Assembly (NCBI GenBank): GCA_021390615.1
Contig: JAJEJU010000025.1
Coordinates: forward strand, 1,302,001-1,366,000
Source of the DNA: Rhodanobacteraceae bacterium ZG21-1
Lineage (GTDB): Bacteria > Pseudomonadota > Gammaproteobacteria > Xanthomonadales > Rhodanobacteraceae
Reading direction: 5' to 3'
DNA: 64,000 nt
The position numbers were made by a program, and so were the translations under genes. The notes beneath the pieces were generated by a model that saw only the letters and a program-made list of their open reading frames with translations, was not told the origin of the DNA and did no database searches. Below, one piece after another: positions 52,100 through 61,513 of the stretch (within the stretch, counting starts at the first letter, position 1; each line of letters starts with the position of its first letter).

Positions 52100-53449
52100 A
52101 TGACCCTGCGCAGCCTGTTCATCGACTTCAACAGTTATTTCGCCTCGGTCGAGCAGCACGAGACGCCGGCCCTGCGCGGCCGACCGGTCGGGGTGGCGCC
52201 GGTAGCCGCGGAAACCACCAGCCTGATCGCCGCCAGCTACGAGGCCAAGGCCTTCGGCGTAGGCACCGGCACGATGGTGCGCGAGGCGCGCGAGCGCTGT
52301 CCGGACATCGCCATCGTGCAGGCGAAACCGGAACGCTACGTGGCCTGGCACGAAACGCTGAAGAAGGCGATCGACCGCGCCATCCCGATCGCCCATGTCG
52401 GCTCGATCGACGAGATGGCCTGCGAGCTGGTCGGCCGCCAGCGCCGGCGCGAGATCGCCGAACAAGTCGCGCAGCAGGTGAAGCAGGAGATCGCCAAGGC
52501 CGCGCCGGGCGGCGCCATCCGCTGCTCGATCGGCATCGCGCCGAACCCGTTCCTGGCCAAGACTGCCTCAGACATGCGCAAGCCCGACGGCCTCACCGTG
52601 ATCGAGCAGGCCGATCTGCCGCAGGCTCTGCACAGCCTGGCCCTGCGCGACCTGTGCGGCATCGGCGCCTCGATGGAGCAGCGCCTGCACGAGCAAGGCA
52701 TCCACAGCGTGGCCCAGCTCACCGCCGCGTCCCAGCTGGTGCTGCGCCGCGCCTGGGGCGGCATCGAGGGCGAGCGCATGTGGGGCCTGCTGCGCGGCGC
52801 CTGGCTGCCCACCGCCGAAACCACGCGCGGCTCGCTCGGCCACTCGCACGTGCTCGGCCCCGAGCTGCGCTCGCCGGACGGCGCGCTGGCGGTGCTGAAA
52901 AAACTGCTGGTGAAGGCGGCCATGCGGCTGCGCCGCGAAGAGATGCTGGCCGGCGCCATGGCGGTGCGCATCCGCTTCATCGGCGTCGAGCATCGCTGGG
53001 AAGGCAACCTCAACTTCGATCCCACCGACGACAGCCGCGAACTGCTGCACCTGCTCGGCGCCATGCTCGACGCCGAGCGCCGGCCGGGCCGCGTGCTGCC
53101 AGGCCCGCGCGCCATGCCGCTGTCGGTGAGCGTGACCCTGCACCGCCTGGCCGAACGGCAGCAGAGCAGCGGCTCGCTGTTCGCACCCGTCGTCGCGCAG
53201 CGCGGCGTCGATGCCGTGGTCGACCGCATCAACGCCAAGTTCGGCCTCAACAAGGTTTATTTCGGCGGCATGCAGACCGCGCTGGCGCACGACGCCGCGC
53301 CGATGCGCATCCCGTTCAACCGCATTCCCGACGCCGGCAGCGAGCACGAAGCCGAGAGCAACGCGCTATGGCTGCAGTCGCTCAACCGCTTCAAGGTAAT
53401 GGCCGAGGGCGAGCACCGCCAGCGCGAGCGAAAGCGCAAGGATCGCTGA
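52100..53449 (+). CDS. Y-family DNA polymerase, DinB/ImuB-like
   Basis: 449 residues. Catalytic residues: Asp in FIDFNSYFASVEQ (the second Asp of the usual DxD is Asn, and the steric-gate Phe is kept) and the SIDE pair in IAHVGSIDEMACELV. RCSIGIAPNPFLAKTASDMR-KPDG and LRDLCGIGASMEQRL (helix-hairpin) follow, with a little-finger domain in the C-terminus. No obvious QxxLF clamp motif is seen at the tail, which is instead basic (ERKRKDR). The start ATG at 52100 gives the family N-terminus; upstream reading is spurious. A separate canonical dinB lies at 61924. Confidence 0.9.
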   Translation: MTLRSLFIDFNSYFASVEQHETPALRGRPVGVAPVAAETTSLIAASYEAKAFGVGTGTMVREARERCPDIAIVQAKPERYVAWHETLKKAIDRAIPIAHVGSIDEMACELVGRQRRREIAEQVAQQVKQEIAKAAPGGAIRCSIGIAPNPFLAKTASDMRKPDGLTVIEQADLPQALHSLALRDLCGIGASMEQRLHEQGIHSVAQLTAASQLVLRRAWGGIEGERMWGLLRGAWLPTAETTRGSLGHSHVLGPELRSPDGALAVLKKLLVKAAMRLRREEMLAGAMAVRIRFIGVEHRWEGNLNFDPTDDSRELLHLLGAMLDAERRPGRVLPGPRAMPLSVSVTLHRLAERQQSSGSLFAPVVAQRGVDAVVDRINAKFGLNKVYFGGMQTALAHDAAPMRIPFNRIPDAGSEHEAESNALWLQSLNRFKVMAEGEHRQRERKRKDR

Positions 53450-53549
53450 AGACCGCTCGCACGCACGCGAGCGGCCGGGAGCGCAGATCAACCCTCGTAT
53501 CCGCACGCCTGACCGCCACGCATCGCGGCGGCCTGACGCAGACCGCGCC

Positions 53550-54308
53550 CTATGCCGGGCCCGGTGTCGGCGATGCAGGTTCCTCCGGCAAGACTGCGAC
53601 GGCACGACGCGCGTAGTCCATCAGCGCCGGATCGATGCCGCTGCGCTGCTGCATGGCCGCGGGCTCCTGCGCGTACATGCGTCCCATCGCCTGTTCGATG
53701 CCACGGTCGCCGCCGGTGAAGGCGCGCAGCAGGCTGCGCCACTTGGTCGCCAGCGGACGCACTTCGTCGCTGGCCGGGTCCTTGCCCAGCTGCATCGCCG
53801 CGCGCATGCCCGCGATCACCTGCGGCCAGGCCTGCTCCACCTCGCGGATCTTCTCCGGACCGAGCGCTTCGCCGCGCTGTTTGATCGCCGCCCGTTGTGC
53901 TTCGCTGAAATAGTTTTCCATCTGTACGCTCGCCTCGATGCTGGAAAGAAAGGTATCGACATCGATCGCCGTGCCGTCGGCCAGGCGTTGCGCCAGCAGC
54001 TCCAGGCGCCGCAGCAAGGCTTGCTGGTGGTCGATCGTCTCCCGCAGACGGTGGAGCTGGCCCAGCACGGCCTCGGCCAGCGTCGGCGCGCCGGCGGACA
54101 GGCTGGCCTGGATGGCATCGAGCGCGAGCCCGAGCGTCTTCAGCGACAGGATGTGCTGCAGCCGGCGCAGCTCGGCCTCGCCGTACAGCCGATAGCCGGC
54201 GTCGATGCGCATGGCCGGCCGCAGCAGGCCGCGCTGCTCGTAGTGATGCAGCGTGCGCACGGTAACGCCGGTGCGGCGCGCGAGCTGGCTGACCGACAGC
54301 AGTTTCAT
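53550..54308 (-). CDS. MerR-family regulator with TipAS ligand domain
   Basis: 252 residues. MerR N-terminus (SVSQLARRTGVTVRTLHHYE, QRGLLRPAMRIDAGYRLYGE), coiled-coil dimer helix, and a C-terminal TipAS-like antibiotic-recognition domain (MENYFSEAQRAAIKQRGEAL, EVEQAWPQVIAGMRAAMQLG, ATKWRSLLRAFTGGDRGI). TipAL-type activators respond to thiopeptide or other hydrophobic drugs. GGAGGAA precedes the ATG. Downstream of the GH50-like gene by 65 bases on the same strand. Confidence 0.9.
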   Translation of the reverse strand: MKLLSVSQLARRTGVTVRTLHHYEQRGLLRPAMRIDAGYRLYGEAELRRLQHILSLKTLGLALDAIQASLSAGAPTLAEAVLGQLHRLRETIDHQQALLRRLELLAQRLADGTAIDVDTFLSSIEASVQMENYFSEAQRAAIKQRGEALGPEKIREVEQAWPQVIAGMRAAMQLGKDPASDEVRPLATKWRSLLRAFTGGDRGIEQAMGRMYAQEPAAMQQRSGIDPALMDYARRAVAVLPEEPASPTPGPA

Positions 54309-54372
54309 CGCTTCCTCCGTCAGGGGTGGCGACAGCCTGCGCCCTGCCCTTGCGTGAGGGTCAAGCGCCGCG

Positions 54373-56520
54373 TCACGGCGCCGGCGAACGCGCCTCGAGA
54401 TTGACCGCACGCACCGCGTCGACGAAGCCACCGAACGGGAGATCGGTGATGCCGACCAGACCGATGTGCGAGTTCTCGCCGTCGATCAAGCGCCCGCTGG
54501 CGGGCTGGTCGGCGTACTCGAACCAGTGCGCCCCGACGATCTCGGGATCGGCCGCCGCCGCAGTGACGAAGCGCGCGTAGGCCCCGCCGCGCTGCGACTC
54601 GTTCCACACCGAGATCACGCCCTTGCCGAACGGGCCGCGATCGTCGGAACCGAAGTGGAACTCGGTGATCAGCGCCGGCTTGCCCAGCTTCGCCGCGGCG
54701 GCGACATCGAAGCCGTGCTGCGGCAGGTCGGTGTAGGTGTTGAAGCTCAGCACGTCGCAATACGCCGCGCAGGCCGCCACCGCTTCGGGCGTGTGCACGG
54801 CGAAACGCCCGCCGAGGAACAGGTGATGCGGATCGTGGCGCCGGATCGCCTCGGCCACGGTGCGGAAATAGGTGTCGGCGTAGCGCCGCAGCCAGGCGCT
54901 ATAGTCCTCGGCAATGGCCGGGTGCGCCGCGTTTGGCTCGGGCGCGGCGAAGCCGGTGGCGTCCAGCGCGCTCCACGATGACAGCGGAATGCCCCAGGCC
55001 GCGGCGAGCCGGGCCGGGTCGCCGTACTTCTGCTTCAGCACGGCGATGAAGGCCTGCTTGGCCGCGCTGCGCGACTCGCCGCGCAAGGTGCCCAGCGCCA
55101 GCCCCCAGCGACCCTGCGGACCCTGTCCGGCCCAGGCCAGCTCGTTGTCGGCAAAGTAGCCCAGCAGCCAGGGGTCGTCGCGCACGTCGCGGGTGGCATT
55201 GGCCACCGCGTTCTCGGCCGCCTGCGCGAAGCGCGGGTCGAAGGGATCGGGCATGCGGCCCCAGTAGTCGTAGCCGCTGGAGACGTTGCCGTAGTCGCCG
55301 CGGATGGAGATCGGTCGCGTGTAGGCGATGCGGTGCGCGCCGCCCAGCGCATCGTCGCTCCAGTTGCCCAGCGTGTTGAAGCCCCAGCCCAGCAGTCGAT
55401 CCAGCGCGCGCTTGCGCCATGCCGCCAGCCAGTCGCCGCCGTCGACGCGGTACAGATTGGCCGCATAGAAATCGAACCAGCGGCCATGGTTGTAGCCGAT
55501 CCCGGCGCGCGACGCGGCATCGGGCCGGCGATCGTCGCCGTGGCCGTAGAAGGCCGCCCAGTTGCCGCTGTCCGGCGGCAGCCCGCGGAACATCGATTCG
55601 CGCCCTTCGATATAGCTGCGGCCGTCGGGGTTCACTGCATTCACGCCCAGCGAAAAGAACGCGTGGCCGTCCGGCGTCACCAGCTGCCAGCGCTCGTCGC
55701 GGCGCTCGGTGCGGAACCAGCCGGTGGCGTTGAAGGCCGGCTGGTCCATGCGGCCGCCGTAGCGATCGAACAGACCCGGCCGCACCTGCTCGCCCGCCAG
55801 CTGCTGCTGCGCCTGGGCCTGCGCTGCGCGCAGCGCATGATCGGAATCGACCTTCTCCGGCCACTGGCCGCGCATGTACTGGCCCCAGCCGTCGATGATG
55901 CCGGCATAGGCCTCGCGCAGAGTGGCGTCGCCCGCCGCGGTATCGACGTGGCCGAGCAGCAAGGTCTGCGCCGCCTGCGGCGACGGCATGCTCAGCCGGA
56001 TCGCCTCCACCTGGCCCAGCTCCAGCGCGCCTTCGACCTTGGTGGCCAGCAGCAGGCGCCGCCCCGCGGCATCGGTGAACGGCATCGGCGGCCCCACCTG
56101 CATGCCCTGCGCCCGCGGCGAGATCGCCTGCAGCGGCACCACCACGGTCTGCTCCGGCCCGGCCGGCAAGCCGACCTCGGCATGCAGGTGCTGGCCGGCG
56201 GCGCCGTCGATATCGATCTCCAGGGTCACCGCCCAGGCCATCGCGTTCTGCACTTCCAGGTGCAGCTCGCCGCGGCCGGACCAGTCCCAGTGACCCTGTG
56301 CCGAACGCACTGTCAGCTGCGGTCGCGGCGCCGGCTCGAAGATGTAGGGCAGCAGATGGGCGGCCTGCATCGGCTGGGCCGCGCCGCGGCGCACCTGGTC
56401 CAGCGTGACGCGCGCGTCGGGCAGGGTCTGGTCGAGGTCGACCACCATGCTGCCGGCCATGGCATGGCAGGCGACCAGTCCGTAGAGGCAGAACGGCAAG
56501 GTGGATAAGGCGCGCTTCAT
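54373..56520 (-). CDS. Secreted GH50-like (beta-agarase-type) glycoside hydrolase
   Basis: 715 residues. Signal peptide (TLPFCLYGLVACHAMAG), a beta-sandwich N-terminal half, then a GH-A clan TIM barrel: DGHAFFSLGVNAVNPDGRSY, FDFYAANLYRVDGGDWLAAW, acid/base Glu in LLGYFADNELAW and nucleophile Glu in PALITEFHFGSDDRGPFG, with WNESQRGGAYARFV near the end. These features match GH50 beta-agarases and relatives. Substrate (agarose, porphyran or another galactan/glucan) is not set by sequence. Upstream of the MerR-TipAS gene. Confidence 0.85.
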   Translation of the reverse strand: MKRALSTLPFCLYGLVACHAMAGSMVVDLDQTLPDARVTLDQVRRGAAQPMQAAHLLPYIFEPAPRPQLTVRSAQGHWDWSGRGELHLEVQNAMAWAVTLEIDIDGAAGQHLHAEVGLPAGPEQTVVVPLQAISPRAQGMQVGPPMPFTDAAGRRLLLATKVEGALELGQVEAIRLSMPSPQAAQTLLLGHVDTAAGDATLREAYAGIIDGWGQYMRGQWPEKVDSDHALRAAQAQAQQQLAGEQVRPGLFDRYGGRMDQPAFNATGWFRTERRDERWQLVTPDGHAFFSLGVNAVNPDGRSYIEGRESMFRGLPPDSGNWAAFYGHGDDRRPDAASRAGIGYNHGRWFDFYAANLYRVDGGDWLAAWRKRALDRLLGWGFNTLGNWSDDALGGAHRIAYTRPISIRGDYGNVSSGYDYWGRMPDPFDPRFAQAAENAVANATRDVRDDPWLLGYFADNELAWAGQGPQGRWGLALGTLRGESRSAAKQAFIAVLKQKYGDPARLAAAWGIPLSSWSALDATGFAAPEPNAAHPAIAEDYSAWLRRYADTYFRTVAEAIRRHDPHHLFLGGRFAVHTPEAVAACAAYCDVLSFNTYTDLPQHGFDVAAAAKLGKPALITEFHFGSDDRGPFGKGVISVWNESQRGGAYARFVTAAAADPEIVGAHWFEYADQPASGRLIDGENSHIGLVGITDLPFGGFVDAVRAVNLEARSPAP

Positions 56521-56648
56521 CGGTGGATAGCCTCGGCTGGCGGGCATGAGTATGCGGCCTGCATCCTCTCAGCATGGACCGCCGGCGCGCGCGATGGTTC
56601 GAAACGCGCCTGGCCGCACCACCCAGGATGGCGCCGCCGCGCGCCGAC

Positions 56649-57980
56649 TCAACCCGGCGCGCGCCGCAGGGCGCGCCAGCCATAGTAGACCGGCACGCCC
56701 AGCGCGATGATCGCCACGCTCATGCCGGCGTCCCACGGCTTGTCGATGACGCTGGCCGCGATCACCCCGAACACGGTGAGCACGAACACCAGCGGCAGCA
56801 GCGGGTACAGCGGCACGCGGTACGAAGCCGGCTGCGCGGCGAACTTGTGGCGGTACCAGAACAGCGTGGCGATGCCGAACACGTGACCCAGCCATTCGCC
56901 CACCGTGGTGTAGTCCAGCAACTGGTCGAAGCGGCCGGACAGGGTCAGCACGATCGCCCACGAGCCCAGCAGCAGCAGGGCGACCTGCGGCGCGCGCGTG
57001 CGCGGCTCGATGCGCCCCGCCGAACGGAAGAACACCCCGTCCGCGCCCATCGTCTGCAGCACGCGCGCGCCGCCGGCGATCGCGATGGTGCAGTAGCCGA
57101 AGGTCGAGCAGGCGATGCCCACCGCCATCACGGTGGCACCGTGCGGACCGAGCAGGCGGCTCACCAGGTCGGCCGCGGGCGCCCGGCTCGCGGCCAGGCC
57201 GGCGTGGCCCAGCCCGGCCAGGTAGGCCACGTTGGCCAGCACGTAGCAGGTCACCACGCCGAGCATGCCCAGCGCCAGCGCGCGCGGCAGGGTGCGCTGC
57301 GGCTCGCGCACCTCGCCGGCCAGGTCGTTGAGGTAATGGAAGCCGCCGTAGGTGAACAGCACCGGCAGCAGCGCGCCCACGAAGGCGCCGCCGCTGGCCG
57401 CATGCGTGGCATCCGCCGCCAGCACGCCGCCCAGCTGCCCGTGCGCCAGCACCACGCCAGCCACCACCAGCAGCGCGATCGCCGCCAGCTTGAGCAGGGC
57501 GAACAGGTTCTGCATCACCGCGCCGGCGCGGATGCCGAACAGGTTGATCGCGACGATGAAGGCGATCGCGCCCGCCGCCACCGGCTTCACCCAGCCCGAA
57601 GCCAGCCCGATCGCGCTGCAGAAGTAGTCGGCGAAGGTGGTCGCCACCGCCGCCACGCTGCCGGGATAGTTGATCAGCGCCATGGTCCAGCCGAACAGGA
57701 AGGCCGGCAGGATGCCGAACGCCTCGCGCAGGTAGATGTAGATGCCGCCCGCCTGCGGCCGCCGCACGCCGAGCTCGGCATAGCACAGCACGCCGGCGAG
57801 GGTGAGCAGGCCGCCGACGATCCACAGCAGCAGCAGCTGTCCGCCCGAGGCGGTACGCTCGGCCACGGTGGCGGTGCTGCGGAAGATGCCCGAGCCGATC
57901 ACGCCGCCGATCACGATCATGGCCGCGTCCCACACGCCCAGGCGGCGCAGATAGGACGGACTGGAAGACTCGCTGCTCAT
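56649..57980 (-). CDS. APC-family amino-acid permease
   Basis: 443 residues, about twelve TM helices. TM1 signature IVIGGVIGSGIFRSTATVAE, PQAGGIYIYLREAFGILPAF on TM3, and VLFTYGGFHYLNDLAGEVRE-PQRTLPRAL around TM6 are classic for the LAT/APC group. Proton-coupled or exchanger uptake of amino acids or amines. Start ATG at 57980 chosen because MSSESSSPSYLRRLGVWDAA is the usual leader. Divergent from the ATP-grasp gene. Confidence 0.93.
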   Translation of the reverse strand: MSSESSSPSYLRRLGVWDAAMIVIGGVIGSGIFRSTATVAERTASGGQLLLLWIVGGLLTLAGVLCYAELGVRRPQAGGIYIYLREAFGILPAFLFGWTMALINYPGSVAAVATTFADYFCSAIGLASGWVKPVAAGAIAFIVAINLFGIRAGAVMQNLFALLKLAAIALLVVAGVVLAHGQLGGVLAADATHAASGGAFVGALLPVLFTYGGFHYLNDLAGEVREPQRTLPRALALGMLGVVTCYVLANVAYLAGLGHAGLAASRAPAADLVSRLLGPHGATVMAVGIACSTFGYCTIAIAGGARVLQTMGADGVFFRSAGRIEPRTRAPQVALLLLGSWAIVLTLSGRFDQLLDYTTVGEWLGHVFGIATLFWYRHKFAAQPASYRVPLYPLLPLVFVLTVFGVIAASVIDKPWDAGMSVAIIALGVPVYYGWRALRRAPG

Positions 57981-58158
57981 GATGCGGGGCTCGCTCCTGG
58001 CGATCGGGCTCAAGAGGCGGACGATAGCGCGTCCGCGCAGGCCGGCGAAACGGCCACCGTGCGGCGGACGGCGTTGACAAGCTGCCGGCACGCCGCCCAG
58101 ATTGGCGCGGTCGTGCATGCCGCGCACGCCCGTGTCGAACCCACAGAGGCTGCACTCC

Positions 58159-59049
58159 ATGCACCATGTTTGCCGGCTTGCCGTCGCCACCAACGCGGCC
58201 TACCCGCAGCTGCATCCGGACGATCTCGCGCTGGCCGCCTGTCTCGAAGCGCTGCGCATGCAGGTCGTACCCTGTGACTGGCGCGATCCTGCCGTGGACT
58301 GGGCCTCGTTCGACGCCGTGCTGGTGCGCACGATCTGGGACTACTACGAGCACTACACGGAATTTCTCGGCTGGCTGGATCGCCTGGACCGCGCCGGCGT
58401 GCCGACCGTCAACGACAGCCGCATGCTGCGCTGGAACAGCGACAAGCGCTATCTGGTCGCCCTGGGCGAGCGCGGCGTGCCGGTCATTCCCAGCCGCGTG
58501 CTGGCCGGCGAGCAGCTCGGCGAGGTGCTGCAGGGCGTGCAGGACACCGAATGGGTGATCAAGCCCACCACCAGCGCCGGCGCCTGGCACACCGTGCGCG
58601 GGCGCAGCGGCGACGAGGCCTTCGCGCAAGCGGTGGCGCAGCTACCGCGCCGGCTCGATTATTTGCTACAGCCATTTGTGCCGGAGGTGCTGAGCGAGGG
58701 CGAGTGGTCCCTGCTCTACTTCGGCGGCGAGTTCAGCCACGCGCTGATCAAGCGCCCGGCCGCGGGCGACTATCGCGTGCAGGAGGAATTCGGGGGCAGA
58801 GTGAGCGCGGCGACACCCGACCCGCTCACCCTCGCCACCGCGGAGCGCACCCTGGCGGTCGCCGCCGAGCTCGGCTACGGCGAACCCGCCTATGCGCGCA
58901 TCGACGGCGTGATCTCGGCCGGACGCTTCCTGATCATGGAGCTGGAGCTGATCGAGCCCTCGCTGTACCTGGCCACCAGCGCCGGCGCCGACGCACGCTT
59001 CGCCGAAGTGCTGACGAAGCGCCTCGCGCGGCAGCCGTCCGGCGCGTGA
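58159..59049 (+). CDS. ATP-grasp family ligase (RimK/glutathione-synthetase-like)
   Basis: 296 residues. An N-terminal Rossmann-like part (DAVLVRTIWDYYEHYTEFLG, LDRAGVPTVNDSRMLRWNSD) and an ATP-grasp domain (DTEWVIKPTTSAGAWHTVRG, DYLLQPFVPEVLSEGEWSLL, YFGGEFSHALIKRPAAG) with metal-site acids in RFLIMELELIEPSLYL. Such proteins ligate amino acids or peptides to a carboxylate, for example in natural-product or tail modification. Partner unknown; the nearby amino-acid permease is divergent. Confidence 0.85.
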   Translation: MHHVCRLAVATNAAYPQLHPDDLALAACLEALRMQVVPCDWRDPAVDWASFDAVLVRTIWDYYEHYTEFLGWLDRLDRAGVPTVNDSRMLRWNSDKRYLVALGERGVPVIPSRVLAGEQLGEVLQGVQDTEWVIKPTTSAGAWHTVRGRSGDEAFAQAVAQLPRRLDYLLQPFVPEVLSEGEWSLLYFGGEFSHALIKRPAAGDYRVQEEFGGRVSAATPDPLTLATAERTLAVAAELGYGEPAYARIDGVISAGRFLIMELELIEPSLYLATSAGADARFAEVLTKRLARQPSGA

Positions 59050-59070
59050 GGCGCGCCGCCGCCGAGCGGA

Positions 59071-59754
59071 TCAGTCTCGGCGCAGCAGATCCAGAATGGC
59101 CTCGGCCGCGGCATCCGACGAGGCCGGGTTCTGCCCGGTCACCAGCTGGCCGTCGACGATGGCATAGCTCTGCCAGTCGTCCTTCTTGGCATAGCGCCCG
59201 CCCAGCTGCTTGAGCACATCCTCGACCAGGAACGGCACCACCTGGGTCAGGCCCACCGCCTCTTCTTCGCTGTTGCTGAAGCCGGTGACCTGCTTGCCAT
59301 GCACCAGCGGCGCGCCGTCGGGCGCCTTGACGTGGCGCAGCACGCCGGGCGCGTGGCAGACCGCGCCCACCGGCTTGCCGGCGGCGTAAGTGCGCTCGAT
59401 CAGGCGGATCGATTCGGCATCCTCGGCCAGATCCCATAGCGGCCCATGCCCGCCGGGATAGAACACCGCGTCGTAGTCGCCCTGGGCCGCCTCGGCCAGC
59501 GGCAGCGTGCTGGCTAGCGCCTTGCCGGCCTCGGCATCGGCGCGGAAGCGCCGGGTGGCCGCAGTCTGCGCGTCCGGCGCGTCGCTCTTGGGATCCAGCG
59601 GCGGCTGGCCGCCCTTGGGCGAGGCGAGCACGAGCTGCGCGCCGGCATCCTTGAACACGTAGTACGGCGAGGCGAATTCCTCCAGCCAGAAGCCGGTCTT
59701 CTTGCCGGTATCGCCGAGGCGGTCGTGCGAGGTCAGCACCATCAGGATTTTCAT
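59071..59754 (-). CDS. DJ-1/PfpI-family protein (Hsp31/GATase1-like)
   Basis: 227 residues. Nucleophile-elbow Cys in GAVCHAPGVL, with YDAVFYPGGHGPLWDLAE before it and EEEAVGLTQVVPFLVEDVL after. Closest in layout to YhbO/HchA-like class I glutamine-amidotransferase fold proteins, some of which are glyoxalase III or protein-deglycase candidates. GGAG precedes the ATG at 59754; the extension to 59808 is rejected. Confidence 0.9.
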   Translation of the reverse strand: MKILMVLTSHDRLGDTGKKTGFWLEEFASPYYVFKDAGAQLVLASPKGGQPPLDPKSDAPDAQTAATRRFRADAEAGKALASTLPLAEAAQGDYDAVFYPGGHGPLWDLAEDAESIRLIERTYAAGKPVGAVCHAPGVLRHVKAPDGAPLVHGKQVTGFSNSEEEAVGLTQVVPFLVEDVLKQLGGRYAKKDDWQSYAIVDGQLVTGQNPASSDAAAEAILDLLRRD

Positions 59755-59926
59755 CGGTTGCTCCTGGACTTGAAGGACGGCGTGCGGCCGCCGAAGTATT
59801 CCATCCATTGATGGCCGGCAGCCGTGACCGCGCCGTGAAACCGATCGCGCCGACGCGTGAAAGAAATCCGTTCTCGCGTGTATATATCCGGGAAGGCGGC
59901 CCGCTGGCCGTTACCAGGGATATCGC

Positions 59927-60655
59927 ATGAAGCACTTGCCACGCTATGCCGCCGGCACCGCCCTGCTGCTCGCGCTGACCGCCTGTCAGAGCGACAGCGG
60001 CGCGCCGGATGCGTCGATGGAGCTGAAGATCTACGCCGTACCCGGAAAGCATACGACGCAGATCGTCAATGCGCTGAACAATAGCCTGGCCTCGGAGAAG
60101 GCTCATGCCGCAGTCGCGCTGCAGGGTAAGGTGCTGGTCTACGCACCGCGCCAGGCGCAGGCTTCCATCGGCAAGGCGATCGAGGAGATGGCTGAGTCCA
60201 CGCCCGACAAGACCGTCGACCCTCTATACCGCGCAAATTTCTGGACCATCGATGCGCAGCCTGGCGCAGGCAGCGACGATCCCGCGCTGGCTCCGCTGGC
60301 CGATACGCTCAAGGCGCTGCACGCGGCCATGGGGCCGCAGCACTTCAGCCTGGTCGAAGCAGTCAGCGAACAATCGTCGGGCTTCGGCAGCATCATGACG
60401 GCCAGCGGACACACTTATCAGTACGACTATCAATCGAGGGACAATGCCAAAGAGCAGGGTATCTACCTGACCCTCAATTACGAGAGTCACTCTTCGCAGG
60501 CTTCCGGCATCGGAGCCCTCCATGCCGGGCTCACCGTCAAGCCCGGGCAGTATGTGGTGCTAGCCCAGGCTCCGAACGCCGCGTGGGCCACCGGCACACC
60601 TGGAGCCACTCGCCTCCTGGTCGCACGCATGGATGCTGTCGATCCGGCGAACTGA
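59927..60655 (+). CDS. Lipoprotein with secretin/STN-like domain, beside an ECF sigma factor
   Basis: 242 residues. Lipobox LTAC (ALLLALTACQSDSG). The first mature segment, ELKIYAVPGKHTTQIVNALN through VALQGKVLVYAPRQAQASIG, has the strand-helix spacing of secretin N-domains or STN domains. The rest (FWTIDAQPGAGSDDPALAPL and later HTYQYDYQSRDNAKEQGIYL) looks beta-rich. GGGATATCGC precedes the ATG. It directly precedes the sigma-factor gene, so it may be under its control or act upstream in its signalling; this is inference. Confidence 0.7.
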   Translation: MKHLPRYAAGTALLLALTACQSDSGAPDASMELKIYAVPGKHTTQIVNALNNSLASEKAHAAVALQGKVLVYAPRQAQASIGKAIEEMAESTPDKTVDPLYRANFWTIDAQPGAGSDDPALAPLADTLKALHAAMGPQHFSLVEAVSEQSSGFGSIMTASGHTYQYDYQSRDNAKEQGIYLTLNYESHSSQASGIGALHAGLTVKPGQYVVLAQAPNAAWATGTPGATRLLVARMDAVDPAN

Positions 60656-60660
60656 GGCCC

Positions 60661-61158
60661 ATGCCCTTGCGCGAGGATGCGCTGTACGCCAGCTACCGCC
60701 GGCTGGAGCGACCGCTGTACAACGTGCTGTACCGTCAGCTGTGGCAGGCCGAGGATTGCCAGGACGTGATCCACGATGCCTATGTGCGCGTGTGGGAACG
60801 CCGTGCCGGCGTGGACGAGGCCACCCTGGATGCGCTGGTATGGACCACGGCGCTCAACCTGGCCAGGAACCGGCTACGCTGGCGACGGCTGTGGCGGCGC
60901 GAAACGCTGGACGAGGCGAGCGCCCTGCCGCAGAGCGGCGCCACGCCGGACGAGCTGCATGATGCCCAGCGCCTGCGTGCAGCCATGCGCGAATTGCCGC
61001 CCGCCTCGCGCGAGGTGCTGCTGCTGGCCGAGTTCAGCGGCCTGAGCGGCGCGCAGATTGCGGCCGTGCTCGGCATCCCGGCCGGCACGGTGGCCTCGCG
61101 CAAGCATCAAGCCATCGCCCGTCTGAAAACCCTGCTCGGAGCATCCCGCGATGCGTGA
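60661..61158 (+). CDS. ECF-type RNA polymerase sigma factor
   Basis: 165 residues. Region 2 (SYRRLERPLYNVLYRQLWQA, EDCQDVIHDAYVRVWERRA with a DxxQDxFxxxW-like core) and region 4 (LPPASREVLLLAEFSGLSGA, QIAAVLGIPAGTVASRKHQA). GAGG lies 3 bases before the ATG. Small sigma70-family factor with its membrane anti-sigma candidate next to it. No palindromic target was searched. Confidence 0.92.
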   Translation: MPLREDALYASYRRLERPLYNVLYRQLWQAEDCQDVIHDAYVRVWERRAGVDEATLDALVWTTALNLARNRLRWRRLWRRETLDEASALPQSGATPDELHDAQRLRAAMRELPPASREVLLLAEFSGLSGAQIAAVLGIPAGTVASRKHQAIARLKTLLGASRDA

Positions 61159-61513
61159 ACTCAGCGATCTGCTGCCCGATCTGAAGCCGCCTCCCGGCGG
61201 ACTGGCGCGCCTGCAACAGCGCATCGCGAGACCGCCTCACGCGGCACATCGCCCTTGGCGGCTGGGCCTGGGCACGCTGGCGCTCGGCATGCTGGCGCTG
61301 GCGCTGATCCTGCCCGGCCTGATCGCCAGGCAGCGTGAGAGCGCGAGCCTGCGCGACGCCCTGCGCCAGACGCTTGCACCCTCGATACCGGACCAGGGCA
61401 TCCGGGTGATGCATGGCGCTGCGCTGGAACTGCCGAGCACCCAGCCCGACGTCCGCATCTACCTGGTGCAGGCCGATGCCGCGACGAGCGCGGATTCGGA
61501 AAGCAAGCCCTGA
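61151..61513 (+). CDS. Putative anti-sigma membrane protein
   Basis: 120 residues. Short cytoplasmic N-terminus (MRELSDLLPDLKPPPGGLAR), one TM helix (LGLGTLALGMLALALILPGL) and a periplasmic C-terminus (VRIYLVQADAATSADSESKP). Overlaps the sigma-factor stop by 8 bases. The position and topology fit an anti-sigma factor, but there is no zinc motif (HxxxCxxC), so the assignment is by context. Confidence 0.7.
   Translation: MRELSDLLPDLKPPPGGLARLQQRIARPPHAAHRPWRLGLGTLALGMLALALILPGLIARQRESASLRDALRQTLAPSIPDQGIRVMHGAALELPSTQPDVRIYLVQADAATSADSESKP

Noticed and set aside
54899..56683. 594-codon minus-strand frame in the GH50-like region
   Set aside because: Another frame on the same strand of the same DNA gives the hydrolase with catalytic motifs; this one is arginine-rich without motifs.
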